Positions 29,723 to 41,437 of a stretch of 64,000 nt of DNA are shown here, piece after piece. Source of the DNA: Coccinella septempunctata. Lineage: Eukaryota; Arthropoda; Insecta; Coleoptera; Coccinellidae. The first letter of the stretch is position 1. Every line of letters begins with the position of its first letter. The stretch covers positions 8,246,001 through 8,310,000 of the forward strand of contig NC_058193.1 of assembly GCF_907165205.1 (NCBI RefSeq), in the 5' to 3' direction. Both the position numbers and the translations under genes were made by a program. The notes below the pieces were generated by a model, which was not told the DNA's origin, did not search any database, and saw only the letters and a list, made by a program, of their open reading frames with translations.

Positions 29723-29793
29723 GATAATAAAAATAATAGCAATTAGTATAAATGTAATGAATGAATTACAAAATATATACATACCTGGTAATT

Positions 29794-30117
29794 TCATTTC
29801 AGTCTTAACCTCTTTCCACAATTGTCTTTGTACACTTTGTACACATTCGTCCGTTTACGGACGAATACGGACGTCGAGATTTCGCAGCTTTTCGGTCCTA
29901 ATGGACGACCAGCCTTATCTGATGCTAATAAAGCCAAAAGTGTGCTGTGATACTTCAAAAACTCTTCTTTGATATATTCGATGGAAGAATATCGGACTTT
30001 GAATTTAGTGAAAAGTGCTTTGTTTTGTTGAGCCTCAACGGCCCATTGCTGAAGAATACCTATTTCATTCAAGGTACTCTGTCGCAATGCGTTGTTACGT
30101 AGTAATTTATCGGACAT
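29794..30117 (-). pseudogene. Possible BEL/Pao-type gag N-terminus
   Basis: A 107-codon frame starts at an ATG in a plausible context. The first 65 residues (AVEAQQNKALFTKFKVRYSS, then FLKYHSTLLALLAS) resemble the helical start of BEL/Pao gag (DUF1759 region). The rest diverges and no pol follows. Alternatively it is an unknown small gene. Confidence 0.3.
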
Positions 30118-30613
30118 TTTCCAGATAATCGAATGCGTAAATGTATTTAAAACTGAATAAATTTATTTCGAACCGTAACAAGTACGCCTATGAGACGGGA
30201 GCAAAAAGGTTAGAATTCACAACAATTAACGGATGTAGCTTGAAAACATACGTGTATATACCTATATAATGAAAAGCGACTATCACTGAATATGGAGATT
30301 TGGTGGATTGACCTTCGTTTAAGGCGAATAAGTTTGAATGAATTTTAAAATTTTGGTTTTGAATTTCGTATTCGAAATAAACAATCGAAAAATTCAAACC
30401 ACGAGTGATGCGGTTGTAGAAATGCACTATGTAGACTGCATTCCAACACGAAAAAAAAATTACAGATACCTATGTATATTTAAGACATGTGCGAGGATTG
30501 ATTCAGGGTAGAGAAAGAAAGAAGAAATAAAGACAAAAGCGTGCCCTTCTTCGATAGCAATCGGAGAGATTAAATGAATGAATATCGTATAGGCGAATGA
30601 ACAGTTGAGTGAT

Positions 30614-30683
30614 CTGAAATATTCCAATGATATTCATGTAATATATTTCAAAAAATGAAGGGGGCTGAAAGAAGCGGACTTAC
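30614..30683 (-). other. Possible 70-bp leader intron upstream of the gag-like frame
   Basis: On the minus strand ATAG/GTAAGTCC at 30684/30683 is a strong donor and GGAATATTTCAG ending 30614 a good acceptor. A TATATAA box and a TCAGTT initiator-like word lie upstream (about 30850-30800). Together they look like the 5' end of a leftward transcript, possibly that of the frame at 30117. Motif-based only. Confidence 0.3.
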
Positions 30684-30699
30684 CTATGTCCTTTCCTGT

Positions 30700-32050
30700 T
30701 AGTTGTTGAGGAGGGTCCTCCCAGCTGGAATCCCAGGGATGAATTTGCGTTGTCTCTCAAAACCGCCGATACGACCTCGGAAATTGAGCAACAAACCACT
30801 CAACTGAAGCGTTCTGAAACTTTTCTCACAAGGAGTCGTTATATATTCTCAATATGCGTTTTCACGGAATGATATTGCGACAGCGTGAAGAGATCCTAAC
30901 GGCAACTGACTTCTCTCCACCGTAGTAGGACATATGTACGAAGTACGCTTCTTTTTTCTCGCCCTTTTTCAACCTAACAAGTTTACTAAACCATCTTAGA
31001 TCACTCAATCACAAGAATTTTCCCCCAAAGGTCATCAACTAGAACACAACCCATCATATTTATGTCAGATCTCGAAAATGTATTGAGATGGAAGGAGGAC
31101 ATTTCTAGCATCTTTTATAAATCTTTCACATTTGATTTTTTCGTTTTGTAATAGTTCTATTAAACAGTTCTCTTTCTATCAACAGAAATTGATTTAATAG
31201 ATTCCGATGCACTGACAAAAATTACCTGTCGATATCAATAATTTCGGAATAGGCCTTCCGTGCCTTATAACTAAAGTGATTTGTACGAAGTAGTTATTCA
31301 AATGAATTTTATTTTTTCTGTGTCAAATAAATGAGGGCCTTTAATTGAAAAATGTGTGAACGATATTCAGAATTGTGTATTGATTTGTTTTAGCTGTCAA
31401 TATACATGGTAATTTTTTTGACCTATCCGCTATTGAAAAACACAATCTGAAATGAGAGTCCGTCCCTGAATATTGCAATACTTGCGCATCGAGTGGATCT
31501 AAACTGATCATATTCTTCTGTGCCCACCTTTTGATACATCTCGGTATGGTTTTTCCATGAAAATCAAGCCGTCCAAAAAATTTATCTCCGTGTACGCATT
31601 TTCAATATTTTTTTTTCTCAAAATCATCTAAAACTGCAGGTGTGTCAGGAGATTTTATGAATCTTATTTAGAATGTATTTAGTATAGTATGAACTACCAT
31701 AACAGGTTTATAAATGTTTCCATCTACAGGTTGCTTTTCCATATGATTTCCGATAAGATGAAAAAAATAGGTTCCCGTTCTGGAGTCTGATGAACTGTTA
31801 CATCTGCTGTATGGTGTAGTCCTTCCACGTTCCAAATTTCATGGGTTTGTGATCATTCGTTCGTCCACTAGAGCATTTTCAATATATGACCCGAAACTGG
31901 ATATCGCCCTGTATAATCCAAACGAATGGCTGAAGATCCTGAATATGGGGTATTTTTGGAACCATATAAGTATCCTCTACACTTTGTGAAGTATGTACAG
32001 TTTAACAGGATTTACCCTGTATACAGTGACAACTATGACAAATTCTATTC
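30700..32050. other. Non-coding stretch
   Basis: No protein-like frame was found. Near the right end, AACAGGATTTACCCTGTATA (32003-32022) resembles a TE terminus of the ..CCCTGTATA type, but its partner end was not located. Confidence 0.35.
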
Positions 32051-32094
32051 AAAAAAACATTACACATAATCATGACAACTCGACCATCAACATA

Positions 32095-32290
32095 TAATAT
32101 ATTCGAATTTTCTGAATGCCAACAAGTTATATATGTAGACGATTTTTTAGTAGCCAGTACCGATACAAACAAATTAGATGAAATAAAGAGGCATTTGAGA
32201 AATGTTTTCGAGATGAAAGATCTTGGTGAACCCAAGAGCTGCCTCGGAATAAACATTGAAAGAAATAAAGATATCGAGTCAATCAACCTA
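32095..32290 (+). pseudogene. Ty1/copia RT fragment
   Basis: About 60 residues: VIYVDDFLVASTDTNKLDE, then LRNVFEMKDLGEPKSCLGIN. This is the copia-type RT active site (YVDD) and the region just after it. A TAA ends the frame at 32294. Flanks carry no further copia sequence, so it is a small fragment. Confidence 0.75.
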
Positions 32291-32296
32291 CACTAA

Positions 32297-34764
32297 TAGT
32301 AAATGTTGAATGGTTTTAGCGAGTGTAGTAGGCTTTAAACGATTACTTATACTCTTTATTGGAAATTCCTAAGCTATGAGTCAATAACCAATGAGACATT
32401 ATTCAATATAAGAATATTGGAGAGATTCAAAATGACGGAATGCAATCCACAAAATAATCCAATGGTGACTAGACAGGTTGAAATCACAAATAAAAGGAAC
32501 AAATCAAAAGACCAAAGGTGCTCACAGATTTCTCTGACGTGACGTGGAACCACTTCATAATGCGCATGATTCAAAAATCTAATATACGATTTTGCGCGGG
32601 AGCGTTAAAATTGTTCTGAAGTGACGTGGGTCGTGCATTACCCCAATAATAGTGACCATCCTAGTGATCATCCCGTATAGAGACTATGTGTCAAAAAGCT
32701 TAAATATCTCGGGTTAACTCGGAATATCAGTTATCTAATGATTGAAATCACATCAAAATGCTATGAGGAATCCAAAAATGTGTAATATATGCAATTTGAA
32801 AAAGCTGATAGCTACTTCCGTTCATGGAAGTGATAGAAACTTGAAAATATTCCTTTCGTTTGGTATGTCTATGATATTTCTAGTCAGTACGGATAACACA
32901 CTGGAAATTAACTTCATGAAAAAATCTTTTGTAGTTCCCCATATAATTTTTGGTGAGTGTTAGAAATAATGACTCTGCATAGATAAATAATATCATCCAT
33001 AACTTCCATAAAAAACTTATGAATTGATGTTTGACAAAAACTTGAATAATGTTTGTTTCGACTTCAAAATTTAAATAAAGTTAACGTCATCATCATAATT
33101 GAAGTGAATAATTTCAATAGAAAATATTATGTAATCTCTAAATCGTTTTTACAAAATTTGAAAGAATATGGGTAATAGATCTTTCCTATTCTTAGTCTTA
33201 TTGCCGACAGTTCATGTGAGCATACAATTAAAAATGAAATTATAATTTATTTTCAGTTTGCAATTCAAAATTATTTCATCGATGACAATTGCTCCAGAAG
33301 TTCCGAACAAAACAATTCTGTCTTGGAAACCTAAATAAATAATCATTTTTTTGAACCAGAATCTGTATGGCTCACTGTACCTATAAGTGCTATGTACTTT
33401 ACCAAGATTCTGCTAGGAAAATCAAACATCCTAACCTGAAATTATAATGGAATTCTATCGAGAATACGAAAGTACTCTCAAAGAGCATATTATGGTTGTG
33501 GTTCCAGAAAGAATTATAGATTTCATAGGCAATTTAGTAGGTAAACATTCGGACATTTTAAAAATTTCTGAATAATAATTTTGGAATTTCATGAGGTAAA
33601 GATTTGTACATTTCAAAAATTTCTGAAAGATAATTTCGCAGTAACATGAGGTATATTGTTGCATTGATACCAGTGTTATTTTAAATCATTGACTTTTCCT
33701 TTTAGGTGCATATCACGAACTATTGGATAATTTGTATGATATTTTTATGGAACTTTACCTTTTGCTATTGTTTTTCCTTGAAGTTTTGAAAAGTGCTAGT
33801 ATAGCCATTGAATTCACGTTGAATATTAGATAGAAAATAATTTTTTCAGGATGAAAGTTTTAATGGAATACATCAGGTACATAAGTATCAACATAAAGAT
33901 TTTCATGTGATGCTAATAATTTGAAAAGAAATACATATCTTCATTATTCACTGAAAAAAGCATATTACAGATAACTACTGTGTGCCTGTTGGATCGAAAA
34001 ATATGTACATAAATGCAGACAGAAAAACGTTGTGTATACCTATTTCCTCATATTTCAGTGTCAAAATGTTCTGTCAATCAACTTTCAAATTACAGTGAGG
34101 CTCCATATACCTATAAGTATTTCTGAAGAATAAAGATATTTGATTGTTTTTCCAGTTACTGAAACTTGAACCATTTTTTACGTAGAAATCGAGGTGAATA
34201 TTGGAGAACCTCTTTGAGTAAATTAAAAAACTCATTGTCTCATATTCAGTGAAATTGAGATATCTGTTATAATATCGAAGACTTTATTCTTTTGTAATGT
34301 GTATTCAGAACACTGATATACTGATGTGTATTATAATTTAGCAAGCGAATAATTCATCAATTTTCGTACTAAATTCTTTCTTTATTTATATGATTAAGAT
34401 TACAAATCATCATACATCGAGATATGATCGTAAAATGGGAATAATATGCTTTCATTGATTTTTATAATATCTCTCTATTGTCTTCGAGGTTAACTCAAAC
34501 GCCCGAGCCTCTACAGAAATGTATTTTTTTTTCAATTATATTTGTGCCTTTCGGTTGCTTTCATCATTTCACAATGGGGTATTTTCCTAATTTTCAAAAT
34601 ATATGTCATAAAATCCTTATAACTCAAATATCTCGAAATATATTTTTTTCGAATTTTAACATATTGCATTTTGTCTGTATTCGATTACGAAAATTCTGAT
34701 TTCAGAAGTGCTCTTGTGAACATTCTACGTCATTTTTACAATCCGGCAACGCCCATTTGTGTCA
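32297..34764. other. Non-coding AT-rich stretch with a local duplication
   Basis: No coding signature. A roughly 55-bp imperfect tandem duplication (..ACATTTTAAAAATTTCTGAA / ..ACATTTCAAAAATTTCTGAA) spans about 33540-33655. The remainder shows nothing I can support. Confidence 0.4.
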
Positions 34765-37076
34765 GTAATGGTCATAGAAATCATAATATATATAACGTGC
34801 GTTCAAAAAAATTCGTCGTCAAGTAGGCTATGAAATTTTGAAGGCTGATGTTCGGTGGCTGAACGTATGTCTTTCCTTGAATTACTTCATCTTCCCAAAA
34901 TGTAAACAATGATGACATTAACCTATATATCGTAATTTTGTGCGGAAAGGCACTTTTCAGAAAAAATTACCTGTAAATTTCACCCAACGTTCGAAAAGCA
35001 TTTCTTTCATTGAGTAAGATGACAAGAATCCAAACAATCTGAGGCGGTTAGAAAAGTTCTTCGTAAAAATTTTAACCGTCCACTATTTTCATGCGTAAGA
35101 GACATGAATCTTGAATTGATCGTGGTAGTATGTTTTTTGTAAGAAGGTTTTAGTTACTTCAGTCATATGAATAGATCACAGTAAGATTCTCAATAATATG
35201 TTTATTAATTCTCTATAAATATTGAATTGATTCAGTCATTACTGAAAATCCATGAACTAAAAGAACTGAATTACATGAAAATAGCTATTGGACAATTTAT
35301 TAAAATTCAATTCAGCTATAAAAAGGCATGATGCTTTCTCCTTCATAATGTTCTGCTATTGAAGTTCCATAAAAGAAAGTAGGTCCACATTTTGCCTTTG
35401 ACTGATGCATACTGTCAGTATGCATCAGTTCAGTATGATACTGAACTCCCAATTTTTCTCGGATGCTACAAGGTTAGGTAATCACAACCTTTTCAGTTTT
35501 CTGATAACATGTCAATCTTTATGGAAACAAGTGGATATCTTTTTTTCAAAATCGGATGGCATATGCCAACGGATACTCCATCCACTTGAGATAAAATCTG
35601 AAGAGAGGTTTGTCGAGCTTCTGTCACCATGTTTTCATTATTACTGAACTCTAGAGTTTTCTTTTTTGGTATACCACTTCCTTTTTCGTTTGAACATACC
35701 TGTTTCGTCAACACATCGCAAAACAGTACAATGGAAAAATTCATTCTTAATAATCAACAGCATCATAGGCTTCAATGAAGTCGCCGGAACAGAATATTTC
35801 CATTTTCCTTCAATTTTCTTTCCAATTTTGAAGTAGAACTCAATAGTAAAAGTCTTTCACACGTCCGTAAAAACCATCTTTATAATTTGCTGATAATTTT
35901 AATTCAACAACAACCCAAAATGCTAAAATGACAGTTCACCTGGAAAATAGTAAAGCACGAGCTAAGAATTACGTTTAGACACGAAATATCGACGTTCAAA
36001 ATTCCATAGCCTACTTGACGACGAATTTTTTTGAACGCACGTTACTTACTCTAGAATGCTAATACAGTAGTAAAAAATGCGGCGAAAAATTGACAGTTGT
36101 CGTTAAAGCGAATGCGCGACATTAGTTTATTTCAACACGAACGTTGCCTAGACTTTCCTACCTTATGTCAGTCGAATTGTTTATTTGGTATAAATGAGAA
36201 ATAAACATATTTCATTCGGTGAAAGAACTTATTTTTCGATTCATACAGGACTACTTGTCGGTATTGAACACATGCATGGATGACTAATTGTGTTTATATA
36301 TGCTTTGTTTTAGAAAATCAGTACAATGATGTTGCAGGTTTCAATGAAAATATATCGGGATCTCGGAGGTGACGTGTTATAAGTCCAAATCTAAATTTGT
36401 CGATAGAGGTATTATTGAGTATTCATTGATTGTTTGACCAAACCGTGAATTGGCTGAAGATTAGAGTTTTATAGCGAATTCCATGGTAACAACTGGTGCT
36501 TACTAAATATTTGGAACTCACAACAAAAATTCCAGAAGATCTAAACTTAATATCACCAATGCAATTCGATATTATCGCAGATTCGATTAGATGAACAGGT
36601 ACCTAAGCATTGAGTGCATATTATAAACTCCGTGCAACAATTTTGAAATATCCTGATCTAGTGCAATACTACTATATACCATCAATGGAATTCGCTATCA
36701 GTGGAACTCGATAATTCATTCAAGTTTTGAATTTATTGTTTGCATTTATTATTTTTAATATGATAGACAAGTACACAAGTACATTTCAGAATTTGTGACT
36801 TAAAACTTCTTACCTCTGAGCAGATCGTGCAACAGTGAAAAATCAAAGGACCGAGAGAAAATGCGTTGTTGTCGGACATACCTTTGTTACATGAATTGTC
36901 TCCTCTTCATAAGATTAGATCGACAGAATATTCAGAAACTCGGCAACGTTCCACTAGAAAATAAACTAATGATGCGCATTCGTATTAACGACCACTGTCA
37001 ATTTTTCGCCGCATTTCTTACTACTGGATTAGCATTCTAGAGTAATAATATATAATATGATTTCTATGGTAATGGT
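34765..37076. mobile_element. hAT-like non-autonomous element with 8-bp TSD, split by a mariner
   Basis: GTAATGGT is duplicated at 34765-34772 and 37069-37076. The element (34773-37068) has ends CATAGAAATCATAATATATA and ATATAATATGATTTCTATG. The terminal inverted repeat of roughly 110 bp continues through CTCTAGAATGCTAAT to TGACAGT..CGTTAA. The left terminal repeat is interrupted by the mariner at 34795-36042. Removing that leaves about 1.05 kb, without a transposase frame. An 8-bp duplication and CA..TG ends point to the hAT superfamily. Confidence 0.75.
34793..36044. mobile_element. Degenerate mariner-like element (1,248 bp, TA target)
   Basis: Terminal inverted repeats begin ACGTGCGTTCAAAAAAATTC and run about 40 bp (34795 onward; partner ending 36042). 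TA is duplicated at both sides. Total length matches mariner. On the minus strand a decayed transposase N-terminal part is readable around 35744-35493 (for example LSQVDGVSVGICHPILKK, a helix-turn-helix-like piece), with stops and shifts elsewhere. It is inserted in the left terminal repeat of the hAT-like element. Confidence 0.7.
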
Positions 37077-38276
37077 CATGAAAGTTTTCTGATCACCATA
37101 GACGTAATAAATATCAAGTTTGATGATTACATTTGACAAGAAAAACACACAATAACACAAAATGTCATCGGTTTCAAGAAGGTAAAGACACAGATTACAG
37201 AAACAATTTTTTGTAATCTGTGGATATCTTCTTGATTGTTTCCAGTGTTGTCGAATTAACAAAAATTACTATACTTCAATAAAGGCATTCTACGTCACAA
37301 GCTTTCACATAGTCGAAGATTCGAAGGGTGTATTTCTGAAATGTCTGAATTTTGAAGCGAATCTTTTACGTGTTGGATAACTAGTAGAAAAGGCTTTCCA
37401 TAAATAATCTCAAATTTGGTTTTGGAGTTTTAGGAAACTTGCCCATTCTTGGAATGTCCCCGGCTCTCAAATCCAAGTGATATAAAATAAAATTTATGTT
37501 CGCCTGAATCATAAACACTTTATTTATGAATTCGGTTAGTGTCCATAATTGACTACTTTATTGGACACCCACTTTATTGGACTCAACTGTCACTATCATT
37601 CTGTCAAATAAATTTACTAGATGCAAATAACACTTTATTCAAGGAAGAAAAATTGAACTTTGACTTTGAAACAAAATTATGAATAACTTTTCTAAGCATT
37701 AGTGTGGTAGTGAATATTAAAAACACATTTTTTGTTATTTGTTAAAAATGCATGCCTGAGGAAGTCGAGCTCGAAGTGGAAGCAAACTTTTCGATCTGCA
37801 ATACTCTTGATGCTATCATCAACTACTTCCTGGCCCAATATTCTGGTGGTAACACTTATTTTAGTACTCTCCGATTCATCTATGTAGTAGTAGCGAAGAA
37901 CTTTTGTGAGCTTTCAATTCACTATTGAATAAGCCAAAATACTGTATTCTGTTGATTTTACAATTTCCTTCGTTTTACACGACTTGTTATAGGCTGCGTA
38001 CGTATTTTTATAAGCACTTTTAAAATTAATGGGTAAGAGAGATTCTTTGTCGTTTACGGCTAAATTTTCTACGCTTTCTTCTCCAGCACTATCCATTTTT
38101 TGGATTATTGTGACGTTTGTCACAAAATTAAGGAAGTAAACAACTGTGTTTACTAAGGTTGCTAAGGTCGCTGGTTACTAAGGTAAGATAATCAAAAGCA
38201 CACTTAATGTTTTTCAGTGATAAGCCATTTCAGAAAATAAAATTTCTGCATTGCAGTCGAACATAAAGCTTTGTAT
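37077..38276. other. Mostly non-coding; one unrecognised 69-codon frame
   Basis: A minus-strand frame at 38123-37914 (containing MDSAGEESVENLAVNDKES) looks like a genuine protein start: acidic N-terminus, then FKSAYKNTYAAYNKSCKTK. The family is not recognised, though tyrosine-recombinase (Crypton-like) N-termini in insects have a similar look. No continuation was found. Confidence 0.3.
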
Positions 38277-38397
38277 GCAACTTGTACATAATTAGGCTTT
38301 ATGGACTCGCCCAAGTTATTGGCCTCGCTCGCTTTGCTCGCTCTGCCATAAACTTTTGGACTCGTCCATAAAGACCTAATTTATGTACTTGTTACAT
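38277..38397. repeat. Fold-back element
   Basis: AACTTGTACATAATTAGGC..TTTATGGACTCGCC and TTTGGACTCGTCCATAAAG..ACTTGTTACATA form an imperfect inverted repeat with about 38-bp arms around a loop rich in CTCGCTCGCTTTGCTCGCTC. About 120 bp, no coding capacity. Confidence 0.65.
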
Positions 38398-38552
38398 AAA
38401 TAGCTATTATATTGAATTTTCAGGGTTAGTTTTGACATTATTTAGGCGTTTTTTTCGTGTTTCGTGCATTATATTTATGGTTTCGTCCACAGACTAATAA
38501 TTTATTTATTATTAGACTAAGGTTTAATCACAGAACGTATTATCAGTTGAGG

Positions 38553-38626
38553 CTATGGAGAGTAGAGAGAAGGAGAACGATCGACGTACTATGGAGAGTA
38601 GAGAGAAGGAGAACGATCGACGTACT
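38553..38626. repeat. 36-bp tandem duplication inside one terminal repeat
   Basis: TATGGAGAGTAGAGAGAAGG..GATCGACGTAC occurs twice in tandem here but once in the partner terminal repeat (about 39662-39690). It arose after the two ends were formed. Confidence 0.9.
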
Positions 38627-39154
38627 AAAAATGTGTGCCCGAAAACGGGAAACGTAGGATAGGTGTCGCTGCGATTGCAGCGGTTGTCGATAAAGGGTGG
38701 GGATTCAAGCGTCAATTTGAAATGAACAGCCTTCATTTTATTTTAGGTTATTTGTCATCGTGGTTTTTCTGATGATTTTTCAAATACTTTTCTTCAAATC
38801 TATATTAAATATGAGTTCTCTGAATTATATGCAATAAAATACAAGTCCAAATCAATGAATTTCAAAAGAAATCACTCATCAAAAAAATTGTACCTACTTT
38901 TGTTTATCATTGTTTATTGAAAGCAGCTATGTTAGTTGGTTTACCGTAATCTTCAAAATTATATTAATCTGTAGTGAGGAGTAGTACACATCAAGACAAC
39001 AAAAAGTAACAATCTCAGATTTATCACTTAGGTATTAGAGTAGATTATGTTGCCAATACTCAGCTGAGAACCGATATAAACCATATATTATGTTATGCCA
39101 ACAAAATTCTTCAAGAATATTTACTTCTGAACCATGTAGTTTTATTGGTTAGAT

Positions 39155-39192
39155 CACGGCCTTCTAAAGAGAGGTGTTTAGAAGGCCGTGGT
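39155..39192. repeat. Perfect 13-bp-stem hairpin
   Basis: ACGGCCTTCTAAA and TTTAGAAGGCCGT flank an 8-base loop inside the long-TIR element. Possibly the remains of a tiny fold-back insertion. Confidence 0.6.
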
Positions 39193-39954
39193 TAGATTTT
39201 CTTATTCAGAAGAGTCAACTTCTCACGAGGGATGACAATTTCGATTTCGTTTATAATGAATCCATCATCTTTTTGATATCTACATCGCAAAAGTGCTCTT
39301 GACACACAAATTGATTCGGAGTCGATTCTTGAGAAAAGGTTTTTTTTCCAATTTTCTCTCAAAAATGCTGTCGGAAATTTTATCATTTCTCCTTTTCTTT
39401 CCGATGCCAAAACACTCTTACACTAGCGCACGCTTCAACATTTCACCATGGTCATATTTATGTTGTTCTCTTATCAAAAATCGAAAATAATAATATTCTT
39501 ATCATCCGTCACCAGAGAAACAGTTCACTCAGCTAACTACAATTTGTTTGAATCAAAATTTCGCACTCTCGTGATGGCCAGCGCGCCTGTTGGCAAAAGC
39601 ATGAACTACCCTATTGGTACATATTTTAGGGGACAAAAAATCTGTGGTCTCAAAGCAGCGATCGTTCTCCTTCTCTCTACTCTCCATACGTTCTGTGATG
39701 AAATCATAGTCTAATAATAAATAACTTATTAGTCTGTGGATGAAACCATAAATATAATGCACGAAACAGGAAACAAACGCCTAAATAATGTCAAAACTCA
39801 CCTTGAAAATTCAATATAAATTTTCTTTCATATCACCTGGATTTGCGTTTGCTGTCATATAGGCATTGAAGTTGGATCAAAAATATTTTTGAAGAAATAT
39901 TATCTCAACGATATCCCATTTAAAATCACCTTTGATGTCAATATAGATGGTTTG

Positions 39955-41437
39955 CCTGTGTGCATGTGTCAATGGCAGTCAATTTTGAACTATTTTAGGT
40001 TCATTAAGGGATTCATTTTATACAGAACCATTCAAAATTGGAATTTTTCATGGTAATACAAAATCTGAAGAACCCAAAAAATTTTTGAAACAATTTGTTA
40101 ATGAAGCCAAAGAATTGCTTGGACAGGGTATAATGTATAATGGGAAGAAAGTTGAAATATTCCTGGGTTGCATAATTTGTGATGCCCCTGCAAAAGCATT
40201 TGTCATTCTCACAAAGTGCCACTCTGGTTATTTCGGCTGTAGCAAGTGTATACAATAAGGAGATTATTTAGAAGGCCATGTGACTTTTCCAGAAACAAAT
40301 AATGCTCTGAGGACTTCAGCTATTCAGCTTCAAGAAGAACATCATAAAGGTGTATCTATTTTGACAGAGCTAAATATTGGCATGGCGGCTGGTCTGTGAG
40401 GGCTATAGGGCTACAGCCCCCCATCAAAGAAATCACAAGAAATCAATCCTTTTATTTTATTTACCTTTCCATACGATTTTTAATGAAAATATTACATTCC
40501 ACGGTTATTTATATAATTTACCAATGTTTTCTGATAAAATCACAGTCTTACTATATGTGTTTATATTGATGTTCAGGGAATAGACAATTTCCATGTTAAA
40601 TGAGCACATATGGTAAAATTCATATTCTAAGCCCTGAAGAAGGAATAAAAAAGTTCTGAAAGCTAGGCGTTGAATCAAGAGTTTAAATAAACCAATTATC
40701 AGTCTATTCCCTGAACATCAATATATAATTTATTAATGTATAACTTTCATGCGACTCCTTCAGTTTTGTTTATTTCAATCATAATCTAGCAGTCCGTCCC
40801 TGCATGGGTGATGAATTGTATAGCCGCGAATTCGGACAGTCATTCGGCTCCACCCGCAACTCTTCATGTCGGTCAGATACGTTTGGGTGTGATGAAGAAA
40901 CTTCTTTAATTTTGGATAAAAAGAAAGGCTGCTCTCAGAATTAGCAGGCAGAACTTAGAAGTATTAGAACAAGAGTTCTTATCGTTAAAATCCTGTATTC
41001 CAGTGGAGTTTGCTCTTGGTCCTCAAATATTTCAGGAATTGGAAAGATGGAAGGCAATAGAATTTCGGCAATTCCTTTTGTATACTGGACCATGTATCTT
41101 ATCAGGAATTTTACCTCCAGACAAATACATCCATTTCCTCACATTATCTAGTGCAATCAGAATTCTTTGCAGAAAGAACTTACCAGAGGAGCACATTCAG
41201 TATGCAAAGGAATTGTTGCTATATTTTGAACAAATTATTCTGCCTTATATGTCATACAATGTTTATTATTTAATACATCTTGCAGATGATGAAAAATTAC
41301 ATGGCTCACTAGACGATTTCAGTGCATTCAAATATGAAAATTGCATGTATGGAATAGAAAAGAAAATGAAAACCACTTCTAGGCCATTGGAACAAATCTA
41401 TAACAGACTGAGTGAAGAAAGTTATATTGAGAGTTAA
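39955..41437 (+). pseudogene. Degenerate DNA-transposase gene (CACTA/TNP-like family)
   Basis: The first part (about 40015-40380) reads PFKIGIFHGNTKSEEPKKFL, then VEIFLGCIICDAPAKAFV and CHSGYFGCSKCIQ, then a stop. It resumes in another frame with GHVTFPETNNALRTSA. The second part (41003-41437) reads FALGPQIFQELERWKAIEF through LLYTGPCILSGILPP to LHGSLDDFSAFKYEN. This resembles large TNP/DUF4218-type proteins common in arthropod genomes. About 450 bp between the parts (40385-40840) is unrelated insertion sequence. Family assignment is from memory of motif style and is tentative. Confidence 0.5.

Larger units (their letters stand above)
38407..39819. mobile_element. 1.4-kb element with ~165-bp terminal inverted repeats
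   Basis: The left end TTATATTGAATTTTCAGGG.. and the right end ..CAAGGT/GAAAATTCAATATAA match in inverted orientation through TTTGACATTATTTAGGCG, TTCGTGCATTATATTTATGG and GAGAGTAGAGAGAAGGAGAA. The left repeat has an extra 16 bp and a tandem copy of a 36-bp segment (about 38553-38626). The target duplication is ambiguous because the flanks are AT-rich. A minus-strand 72-codon frame (39410-39192) may be a remnant protein, family unknown. Confidence 0.8.

Noticed and set aside
35705..35720. Second hammerhead core (GTTTCGTC word)
   Set aside because: The TCATCAG partner and stems are missing at the required spacing.
36047..37044. Independent MITE adjacent to the mariner
   Set aside because: Its inverted repeat extends to the left of the mariner (34773-34794) and an 8-bp duplication lies outside both, so it is one hAT-like element carrying the mariner.
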